Below, one piece after another: positions 22,310 to 31,954 of a stretch of 40,982 bases of DNA. A program made the translations under genes and the position numbers. A model generated the notes under the pieces. It saw only the letters and a list, made by a program, of their open reading frames with translations, was not told the origin of the DNA and did not search any database. How positions within the stretch are numbered: position 1 is the stretch's first letter; every line of letters begins with the position of its first letter. Source of the stretch: Actinomortierella ambigua (Eukaryota > Mortierellomycota > Mortierellomycetes > Mortierellales > Mortierellaceae); assembly GCA_016098155.1 (NCBI GenBank), contig JAAAJB010000321.1, forward strand, positions 1 to 40,982. The letters run 5' to 3'.

Positions 22310-23164
22310 GTAAAACGGTATGGCCTTTGAATGTGTGGATGAGAGTGAATGCGAATTGGGGTGTGAATGTGTCTCACAAGGAAGAGACGAGCGTCGAGTG
22401 TGTGTAACTTGAGGAGGAAAGGGCGGGGTAGGGGTGTGGCAGCGTGGTCAGGAGGGCTGTCGAAAAAAGAGAAAGATACAAGAAGAAGAAGGGAGGATAG
22501 GGAAAAAGGGAGAATGTGTTGCTGGGGAGCAAAGAGTCGTTGGTGGGTTGCTTGCTCACTTGAGGGTGTCCCTGGTCGAGCACAAGAGCAATAGCTGTGA
22601 GTATGTGGTTGTTCGTGTTGGCTGTTGAGAGCGCTGCTGAGGTGAGCTTGACTAGTGAAGGGATGGATGATCGACGAACAAGCACGTTCTCTTGCAAAGA
22701 CAGTTACACGCCCCAAGGAGATGGTATAGCACCAGGAAGGAAGGAAGGAGAAACAAAAGAGTGTGTGCGGTGTGTTGTATTGTGTTGTGCTGTGTAGTGT
22801 TGGTGGGCAGTAGTGAACACCGAATGTTGGAGGTGATGATAATGAATGAATGAGTAAATGTGTGCAAGAATGAGAATGAGGAGTAGAAGAGGCACGAGGG
22901 AAAAAAAAAAAAAGTTCAAAGAGACCACATTGACCCACCCCCTGTCTCGTCTTTCTTTCTCTCTCTCTCTCTTTCCCCCGAAAAGGCCCTGCAGCCCAAC
23001 TGTCGCGCTGCGTGGTCTCTGTCTATCACTGCATACCAATGCCTACACCAGCCATGCCACCTCGCCAAGAGGGCCCTAATTCCAACAGCAACAATACTGT
23101 CGTGTCGAGTCGTGTCGTTTCGTGTCTGTCTATTACGGGATCCGCTCCTATCTTCTTCGATGGG
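22310..23164. promoter_or_regulatory. Upstream region of the Rab gene
   Basis: No gene is supported. The stretch is purine-rich on the plus strand (C/T-rich on the coding strand), as at other promoters in this window. A long minus-strand frame at 22279-22938 is low-complexity C/T-tract translation and overlaps the Rab start in another frame. Confidence 0.45.
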
Positions 23165-25994
23165 CTAGATCGGGGGGTACACGGCGTCTAGCACTTCGCG
23201 GATGATCTCCGCTGGTGACTTTTGTGGCTCGTAGTGCTCCATCTCATTCGGCACCTCGTGTCGATGATCGTCATGGCTGGCATACGGACGATGGTGAGGC
23301 GGATACTGTGGCGCATGCTGATAGGGTCCAGGAGATGCATACTCGCGGTTGGCTGGAAGACGCTGGTGCTGCTGCACCGGTCGACTTGCTCGTCTTCCCG
23401 CCTTTCCTTCCTCGATATGCTGCTGCTGCTCCTCAGCCTGCTCCTCGTCTTCGTCGTCGCCTGACTTTTCTACAAAGCTGCTGAGCGACTCGCCGTCGTC
23501 CGACTTTTCAATAAACGACTTGTTGTCGTCCTCGCCCGTGTCCTCATCGTCTGCCTCGAGGCTCGTATGGCTAGGGGCAACCTTGCTCGATCTGCCAGCT
23601 CGCATGCCCGGAGTACCATGGTGTCCATATGGGTGGTTCGGGGAGACACGCAAGGGTGAACGAACACGAGAGTGAAATCGCGGGAGTGATGTTGCCGAAG
23701 ACGCTCCCGATCCAGAATAGAGACTACTCTGACCGCCCGCATGGGCTCCTTGCACACTTGTGCGCTTATCCACCTTCAGTTCCAGTCGATGAGATATGAC
23801 CTTTTCGGTTGCAATGATGAGAAGATCCGGAGTGACGTAGCTTGTTTGGAATATTGCCGCCAGGGTCCTAGTTGATTTCGATCAAGTCCATATTCCATCA
23901 GTTTTTCATTCTTTCTCTCTTCCTCGTGAATCCCCCGGAATACAGAAAAAAAAAAAAAACAGTCGAGCCTTACTTCACGACAGTGACAAGATCTTGCGAA
24001 GCTCTTGGAGTTAGCCCTCCATCAACGTCGACATGGGTTCGAATACCGACAACAATATCACGAATGTAACGCATCATGTCATTCGACACAGTGACGCGCT
24101 TCATCCTCTTGGCAAGTTCGTCCCAGTCCTATGATACCGATTCAGCGATGAGGACAGTCAAAAAAAAAAGTCATCATGAGTTCCCTGTAAGACGAGTGAA
24201 TATCAAGCCGGTACTCTCAGAGTTACAAGAACACAACATACCGTCCGCCGAAAGAGTGCGTGTTTCCGAGGTGGCGGCAACACTTTTGGAACTGCCACTG
24301 GCATGTCGTAATTAAAATTAATGGCAAAGTGGTCCAGCTATCAAATGACACATGAACAAAGCAAGTCCAGAAATGTTAAAAAGGAACGTCCAGCTTCTTC
24401 CTTTGTCCAAATCACAGAAACGACTTCTCCTTCACATACGAGTTGCTTGGGTATATTGCTGGGCACTTTGGGTGTGTTGAAAACCGCAATGACGATCAGG
24501 TCTGGCAGTAGGTATCGGTTCCTATCGTTGATTTCTTTGGTGATAATCATCTACCAAAAAGGGATAAAAAACAAAATAACAGGATACATTGAGAATAAGA
24601 ATAGGGAGTACTACGGTAGAACAATCATTGGCATCTCCTTCTTGAAACAAAAAAGAACATGTCGGATGACTCTAATTCAAATCATACCTCCAGTAAGATG
24701 GCGTATACTTCTTGGCTTGCATTCTCCAAGCCATCTAGGATGATGGCTTGGGCTAGTCGTCGGCCACTGTATGTCACGCCCGAGGGTTCATTGCCTGTAT
24801 TATATGTTCCATGCAGGGAGACGCTCTCGTGCCGCCGCCTAGTGAATGTAAAGTCCATTGGTGTCACCTGAGCCGTTGATCCACCGGTAGTGGACAGGTT
24901 GCCACCATATCCTGCTCCGTAGTGTAGTGGTCGTCTGCTGATCGACTGTTCTTGGCTGCGGAGGGACTCTATCGGATAAGGATCCAGAAGTGACGAGTTG
25001 GCTGGTGGTGATACTGCTAACGAAGAGCGCTGCTGTCGATGAAAAGAAGGGGTATCTTCTCTGTCTCGTATGCTTCGTGTTCTTGACTCTGACTGTGTTT
25101 TAATTAAACAACCACAAGAAGGACACCAAATGGTGGCGTAAGTAATTGGATACGAGCGACTAAACATGACACTTGAACACAAGGAGTTTTTTACATACTC
25201 TCTTAAAGGCAGAGTCCTGGTCGTCTGGATCGATGTTGGCCGATATTGTCGAATGTCGGTGAGCATAATGCATGGATGACATATCCTCAAACGACTTTTG
25301 GTCACGTCCATTCATCGTCCGGATTGACTGTGCATACTTTTCTGACGGACGAAGGGAATATTCGGAGATCCCAGAGTGCGTAGTCGCAATAGACCGCCTC
25401 GATTTCTCGTACCGCATCATGACATGGCGCTGTTGTAAAAAGTCATCCCCGGGGTTCGAATATTGATACATTTGGCCTTGCCCCAGTGATCCATGAGCAG
25501 CATAGCCACCAAGAGCAGTATTGCTGGTGCCTCCACCAACCGTGTTGGTGGATGGAAACTGATAGTGTGCCGCTGAACTGGAGGCAGTGTGCGACACAAT
25601 GTCCGAGTGTCGTCCCGTTATTGCGCCAATGATATCCTGTCTTGTCTGTTGGTCATGGCATACAATTGTCGCTGTCGTCAGGCCATACACAACGGCGCAA
25701 TGCTACAGAGTAATACCAAATCGAGTCAGCATGGTGTGCTAAACCAAAAAAGAGAAGCAGGGCCAGCGTTCCAATACTGCAGTATGTCATGATGAACAGG
25801 AGTGAAGCTACCTGTTCTGTGACAGTCTTCAACTCAGGGACAAGGTCTGGGTGTGTATGGAGGACGAGATGCTTATTTTTTGCAATAAGACAAATGAGGA
25901 TGGAGAGAAAAATGTCGTCCGAAAAGGCAATCCCCGACACTTTGCGGATAGCAGCCATACGGCTGCGTATCCAGGCTTTGCTCGAGGGCGTCAT
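23165..25994 (-). CDS. MoxR-type AAA-like protein with degenerate nucleotide site, 7 exons
   Basis: Exons 25994-25812, 25702-25199, 25092-24688, 24550-24440, 24337-24242, 24128-23974 and 23867-23165 join in phase to 718 residues. The C-terminal half follows the MoxR/ChlI layout: a Walker-B-like IILDGLENA (346-354), YAILLEMI, a sensor-1-like VIAVFNTP (Asn389), QLLDHF, then the lid with GGLTPRASQDLV and YVTPDLLIIATEKVISHR. No GxxGxGK[ST] exists anywhere; the matching spot near residue 50 reads THPDLVPE. The catalytic Glu after the Walker B Asp is Gly, and the usual Arg of LDRF is His404. Residues 90-330 are Ser/Gly/Gln-rich and the last 200 are acidic and Pro/His-rich. I infer a pseudo-ATPase scaffold of a fungal MoxR-like family. 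Its function is unknown. It shares a 150-base promoter region with PIG-H. Confidence 0.75.
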
Positions 25995-26144
25995 GCAAAC
26001 GGAGGTTGAAGGGAGGATGAAGGCGGTGAAGGGCTCAATTCATTTTATTTTGAAAGATGAAGCATGCATTATTTTTTTGTCTTCCTTGTCTGCCCCCAAG
26101 AGACTGCATAATCTCTCCTTTTCGAGACAAAAGGGATACATGCA
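25995..26144. promoter_or_regulatory. Divergent promoter between the AAA-like gene and PIG-H
   Basis: The two start codons are 150 bases apart and point away from each other, so this stretch must carry both 5' UTRs and probably a bidirectional promoter. No TATA box is clear. Confidence 0.55.
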
Positions 26145-26989
26145 ATGTCGTTCCACTGTGTTGTCCATGCCGACAACACACGAGAGTACATCTTTACCAG
26201 CGATGCCAAGCGCATCAGTTGGCACGACTTTTCGGCTGTCGCCTTTTGTCTGGCCCTCGTGTTCTTCTGGGTAGGGAGTGGCATTGGACAGGATTGCTCT
26301 GCTAGTAACGAGAACAGTGTTCGGGCAATACTGGCGAGAAGCTGAGAGGCACGGATCTGTACGGCTGCATAGTGTCAGACAACTCACGGTGTTTGTCATT
26401 TTACTTCGTACACATAGGGACCATCCTTTGTCTGTTATGCTCTCGTATCGGTCATCATGGTGTACAGGATAGCCAGCAAGATTCTTATGGTCACGGAAGG
26501 TATCTCTCGTCGACTATAACAGGCCAGCTTGTTCTAGTACTGTTGAATGAGCATGCGGCTTACACTAAATTTTTTTTTATATGTGCCTCCCTTAGAGACG
26601 ATCCTGGTCATTCGGGACGTAGGAGTGCAGGTGAAGACCGTATACCTCGGTGGCAGGAGCGTTTCGCGGTTCATTGATCGATCGCGGATAGCGGACATAA
26701 TTATCAATGAAGCCATAACGATGATGCACATTCGCGTTTACATGGCCATCATTGTGGAAGGCGAGGATCGCATGGTGGTAGTCTTTCAGGTATAGGATAT
26801 GGGATTGCGACCGAGAGGCTGGTAACGGAAAGTAGTGATGATGTTTTATATATTTGTTATCCTACATCACTAACGGTATACTTTTACACATTTTTCCTTC
26901 TACAGCATCTCCTTCCACGGCTCAATGTGGTACTTCAAGCATACCATGGGGCCCGATCGATCCTATTCAACGAGAAGGACCACTCTTGA
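26145..26989 (+). CDS. GPI15: GPI-GlcNAc transferase subunit PIG-H/Gpi15, 4 exons
   Basis: It is a subunit of the ER complex that adds GlcNAc to phosphatidylinositol, the first step of GPI-anchor synthesis. Exons 26145-26270, 26418-26499, 26596-26789 and 26906-26989 join in phase to 161 residues, close to human PIG-H (188). A short N-terminus leads to a two-helix membrane hairpin (about 29-60) split by the first intron. The PIG-H domain follows, with LVIRDVGVQVKTVY, DIIINEAI, YMAIIVEGED and VVVFQHLLPRLNVV. The frame is broken across four small exons, so it is easy to miss. It is divergent from the AAA-like gene and tandem to TOM40, 205 bases upstream. Confidence 0.9.
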
Positions 26990-27194
26990 TATCCCACTAC
27001 TACGTAGACGCTACTTTTTTGATTAGCAATAGAGGAGTGGGGCTGCATCGAAGCGGGGGTGAGGGATGGCTGGGAGCAGTCACTATTATGGGCGGCCAGG
27101 CCGTGTGTCGGGCCAAGGAAAATGAACCCACATTCGCTCATTTCCACCTCCCCTCTCCCTTCCATCTTCCCCACCCCACCATACACTTGCTTCA

Positions 27195-29221
27195 ATGGCT
27201 TCTCCTTTGAAGACCCCCTTTGGCTTCAACCCCATTCCGGCTGCTGCTGCCCCTGCCCCTCAGGAGCCTGCTCCTACGGGCTTCATTGCTAACACCACCT
27301 ACACTGTCAAGCAGGCTTATGCTCGGGCGCAAAAGTTCCGCGATGACCTGAAGCTTCCCAACCCCGGCTCGTATGAGACCGTCAACCGCGAAGTCAAGCG
27401 TAAGGCTCCGAGCCCTCTCTCTACCCTCTCCCTCTCCCTCCTTGTCTTGCCTTCGGACCATGGTTGAAAACCTCGGCTTCATAGTTGGATTCAACAGCCA
27501 TGGCGACGCACTGCCCAAGGCTGCTGGTTGAATGGACGGGTCGGACTGATCTGGACACAATGGAAGGATACCGAAGGCTTGCATCATGAAGTACCATGCT
27601 GATCAGGCATTATGCAGCTTGGTGCTACATGTCAAACATATTTCTTTGCTGATACCCTGGGTCGACAATGATTCGGAAGCTTCTAATCGCGCGATCGCGG
27701 GGGATCTCGACTATGGGAAATGAGAAAGCCCTCTCTCGCCTTTCCCGCTTCCTCCGTTTGGACCCTGAGGTTGCCCGGATCGATCGCCCCCACAATGCTG
27801 GTACTCTCCGTTTTTATTATTATTATTATTTATTGACGTCCATTCTTTCTCTGCTCTTCCGTGGCTCTAGACACCTTCCTGAACAACCATGTCTTTGATG
27901 GTGGTCGCTGCGACATTACCAAGGTCTTGACGCCCAACTTCCAGGCCACTCACTCGTTCGCCATGGGCTCCGCCACTGCTCCCCCGAGCTACAACTTTGG
28001 CACCGCTTTCATTGGCCAGCAGGTAATATATTGCAATGAGTCGTTCAAAACTCGGTGCAAGGCGATTTATTCCAGAGAGAGATAGAGAGGTGCAAGGTGT
28101 TTCATGGTTGATCGCTACCGTTAAACATCGCAGTAGCGCCCTATCACAACAGAGGAGTGACTGATCTATCACGGCGGTTGTAGGACATCACAACTGTACA
28201 CCACGCGCAGCTCCCTGCAGATCTGACCATAGACATGGAATGAGATCATATACACCCTACAAACCAACCAGGAAGGCTCCATGAGGACGAGCAAGCTGAA
28301 AAAGTCAAATTTCCAGCAATGGATGCGACGCGTCTGCACACTAGTAGAATTTGTCGTTTTGTTGACTCACGCTCCATGTTTCTCCATTTCCGATGCTTCA
28401 ATAGTCATTCTTGTCTGGTAATGTCGATACGGATGGTAACGTCCAGACGCGCGTCAACTATGCTTGGAGCGGTAACAACGTTAGCAAGGTTCAGGCACAG
28501 GTGAGTCTGCGTTTCTAATCTTCTCCCCTACCCCCTCTCATGCACACAGACATACTTTTGCATGTCTTTGTTGCAGTCGATAAAGAACCAAATTGTTAAT
28601 AATCTTGCCTTTTCTTTTCCTCTCCAACTATCAACCCCCCCCCCCCCGGCTACGACAAATCAGTTCTCTAGCCAGCCCGGCCATTCGATGTTGCAGTTGG
28701 AGCAGGACTACAACGGCAAGGACTTTAACATCAACGTCAAGGGCGTGAACCCTTCGCCTGTTGAGGCGACCGGTATTTATATTGGCAGCTACCTTCAGTC
28801 GGTGACGCCCCAGCTGGCTCTCGGTCTTGAGGCGGTCTACCAGCGCCCTACGCCCGGTCAGGAGGAGACAACATGGTCGTATGTGGCCAAGTACTCTGGC
28901 AAGGACTACATTGCAACAGCACAGTGGCAAGGATTTGGAGCGCTGCAGGCCGCCTACTACCTGCGCTACAGCGACAAGGTTGATTTTGGTACAGAGCTGC
29001 AGATCCTGACGGCGGGTGGTCGTCGTGATGCCGTGGCGACCGTTGGTGGCAAGTTTGAGTTCCGTCGTTCGACATTCCGCGGCCAGATTGATACCACAGG
29101 CAAGGTCTCTGCGGTTCTGGAAGAGAAGATCGTGCCCGGCATCTCGTTCCTGGTCAGTGGCGAGATGGACCATGGCAAGGGCCAGAGCCGATTCGGTGTT
29201 GGCATGATGTGGGAGGTCTAA
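27195..29221 (+). CDS. TOM40: Mitochondrial import channel Tom40, 4 exons
   Basis: Tom40 is the beta-barrel pore of the TOM complex in the mitochondrial outer membrane and passes nearly all imported precursors. Exons 27195-27399, 27871-28022, 28405-28500 and 28664-29221 join in phase to 336 residues, the usual Tom40 size. The N-terminus is Ala/Pro-rich, then LPNPGSYETVNREVK, a conserved Tom40 segment. Matches to yeast Tom40 continue with TPNFQATHSFAMGS, NYAWSGNNVSKVQ, MLQLEQDYNGKDFNINVK, SYLQSVTPQLALGLE and GKFEFRRSTFRGQID. The first two introns are long (471 and 382 bases) for this window. The phase-1 join at exon 1/2 gives VKHTFLNN where many fungi have VKDTFL; a hidden variant splice is possible but not needed. 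Confidence 0.94.
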
Positions 29222-29642
29222 AAAGAGAGAGAAAAGAGATCAAGTCATTTTTTTTCACACTAAAATATGAAAAAGGGAAGCAAAACGTTATGAAATCATA
29301 ACACACCACACACAAAAATCTTCATACAGCTTTAATGTACAGCATTTGGGTAATCTTTATCCATTCTTCATATCCTCTTGCCTCTTTTTTTTTTTTCTCT
29401 TTTCCTTGTTATTTCCTTTTCTATTTCGTCCACCAAGATAGAGTGTTCATTCCTTTTTTTCTTCTTCTTCTCTAGCCAGGCAGGATTCCCGCCTTTTTGC
29501 TTTTAGCTGGATCGGCAGCTTGTTCATCTTGTCCAATACATGTCACATTTCTTTTTTTTTTTTCACTGTAGCACGAGTATTTTTGAAGAAGAGAGGCGCC
29601 GATACAATTGCAGTGTGGGTGGATGTGATGTGCGAAAAGAAG

Positions 29643-29677
29643 AAGGGTAGAAGGGGTAGAAGGGGTAGAAGGGGGAG
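29643..29677. repeat. AAGGGGTAG tandem repeat
   Basis: About four near-perfect 9-base copies lie about 0.4 kb past TOM40. Confidence 0.8.
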
Positions 29678-30657
29678 AAGGGAAGAGATGAAGAAAAAGA
29701 CGGCGACTATCGCCTTGTCAAAGATAAGAAAATAAACGTTGGAGCAATCCCCCCTGGCTGCAATCTCGGTTTCTTTTGACGTCCAAACGGACAAACGATA
29801 AGGTGTATGCGGTGGTAATTCTGAGCACACGCCTCACCCCCCTTTTCCCCTTCCTTCGTATCTAACAGGTGGGAAAGTATTATAGGGTTCACAAGTCGGG
29901 GCAAACGGTTGACTATCAAGCAACTCGTTTGCCTTAATCGGGATTAGAAATGACACTTGCCGAGAAATGCTCCTCGCCGCATTGCCCTTTTTTTTTTAAT
30001 TCTCCACTTGCTTTGTTTGTGCCCAAGTATCCGTTGTGTAGTGAGTGTATTTACATACAAGGGCACGGATATCTTGGGGTTTTGGGGGGGAGAGAAGAAA
30101 AAAATAGAGCAAGAGAGATGATGGCAGGAGAAGAGCTGAGAAGGAAAAGAGACCGAGGAGTACAACAACAGCAAAGTAGAGAACATTTTCGGCAAGAGCC
30201 GCCTTGGCCACCACTTTCCAAAACACGCAATCCCTTATGTTTGGGTTGTCATCGTCTGGTTTTGAACTCAAAGAGGAGCAAGATAACGCTTGCGACGTGA
30301 GAGCAGTTCAAACAACTTTCGCCTGCAAGAGCGGACAATATCTCATGAAATGCACGAACCACCCAAGAAGGCTGATTCTTTTTTTTTTTTTTTGTAATCG
30401 CATCGGCATCCACAATACCCCGCCTATCATTGGAGATACGAGAGTTGATGATGCTCTCCTTTTTCGTAGCCTAATCAGCAAAAGGCTGCCTTAAGAGACG
30501 CAGCACGGGGGGAAGGTTTGGCCGTTGGAAGATGATTCCCCTGAGGCACTTGGGGGGTTGCTTGCGCCCAAAAAAAAAAAAAAAAACCTGCCCTTGCATG
30601 GCGAACCACTCCACCCCACCAGCACAGGAGAGCAACTAAACAGAAAAAGACAGCGAC

Positions 30658-30723
30658 AGCTGGTTAGCGCAAGTCCAAGCCAAAATAAAAGTCTCATGAG
30701 GCTTGGCCTTGCGCTAACCAGCT
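30658..30723. repeat. 24-bp inverted repeat with 18-base loop
   Basis: The arm 30658-30681 (starts AGCTGGTTAG, ends CCAAGCC) is the reverse complement of 30700-30723 with a single mismatch. The loop is A/T-rich. It could form a strong hairpin in DNA or RNA, or be a foldback element remnant or a palindromic protein site. Confidence 0.9.
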
Positions 30724-31954
30724 ACTGCTACTCATTTTCTCTCTATTGCCGCGAGACTCACGGGATCAAGGCCGTCAGGACCCACATAGGAGGCACCAAT
30801 GAGGCGCCAAAGGTGATAGTCGATTCCAGAGCCCCCCCCCCCAGGGATGAAGTCCGCCCTCCCGCGTAGTACTGTACACTGTTCTTTGCGAAGATCAAAA
30901 GACGAATGCGCGTTTGTGGGGGAGAGAGAGAAAAAAGAGAGAGGGACGAATAAAGACCTCCTTGTTTCTTGTATGTATTGTACTTTTTGTTTTTGTTTTT
31001 TGACTCCGATCCAAAGTCTTTAGAAAACACACACGTCTTTTTTTTTTTTTCCTCCTCCAACAAAGTTCCGAGAGAAAAAAGCTGCCAGACCACTAGGTAG
31101 ATCGATCGCAAACCTCAGGAACTGACTGGATGAAACCGAGTCGGATACACGTAGTGGCTGGCATTCCAGTGGCGGACAGTACCAAAAATGGGATTCTACC
31201 CATTCAGTAAAGGAGGGTTTGAGGAAGATGGGTCGAGCTGTGAAGACGTGTCGCACACTATTGTGAGGAAATGACTCGCGGTCTCTAAGCGAGAGGTGCT
31301 TGTATGAGTGTGATTGGGGGGGAAAGGGGGTTTGGAGGCAGGGGTGGGGGTGTGAGGGTGAGGGTGAGGGTGAGAGAGAGAGAGGAGTGAGAATGAGTGA
31401 GAGTGGGTGGGGTGTAAGAGAGAGAGAGAGAGCGACAAAGATTAGCTATCTGACCGTCATCACAAATGAGAGAGCTTTATCACACCTGGAAAAGGGTGAT
31501 GATGACAATGATGAGGGTGATTGTGGGTGATGCGATAGCGCCCAGCCAGAAATGGATTTCCCCCCCTTGTGACAAGTACGAGAGAAGCGACTGATGAACA
31601 GAACAGACAGACAGAGAGAAACACAAGGTTTGGTTTGGTCTGGTTTGGTTGCCTACAGCACTCGCTGTTGCAAATGGTCTCAGCTCCTCCCTCTTCCCAG
31701 CTTAAAAACCGTCTTGTTTGGGGTTGACCTTCTGTTCCTTTTTTTTTTCTTCTCTTCTTTCATTCTGTTCACTCATTTCGTTTCTCTCATTCTCTCCAAC
31801 GCACTCCCGCACCCCCCCTCTCTCGACTCTCTCTCCCCCACCCCCTCTCCTTTCCTCCGTTGTACTTTTACTCATCCCCTTTCCGATCGCACCTGTGGTT
31901 GTATCCCGCGTCTTTCTTTTTCTCTCCAGACAACACAAGTAAAACAAAGAAACC

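Larger units (their letters stand above)
29222..31954 (+). promoter_or_regulatory. Long intergenic stretch upstream of glycogen synthase
   Basis: No gene is supported in 2.7 kb. The stretch holds the TOM40 3' flank, a 9-base repeat (29643-29677), a strong inverted repeat (30658-30723), a C run near 30831, G/A-rich tracts (31300-31435) and a C/T-rich tract (31738-31930) just before the glycogen synthase ATG that is probably its core promoter and 5' UTR. Short frames here have no domains. Confidence 0.5.

Noticed and set aside
22279..22938. 219-residue minus-strand frame before the Rab gene
   Set aside because: It is Ser/Pro/Phe-rich low-complexity translation of a pyrimidine tract and overlaps the Rab start codon in another frame.
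25452..25470. GGTTCGAAT, like a tRNA B box (also near 24033)
   Set aside because: Both lie inside conserved-phase exons of the AAA-like gene and no cloverleaf or A box surrounds them.
28631..29173. 180-residue minus-strand frame in TOM40
   Set aside because: It is antisense to the conserved last exon of TOM40.
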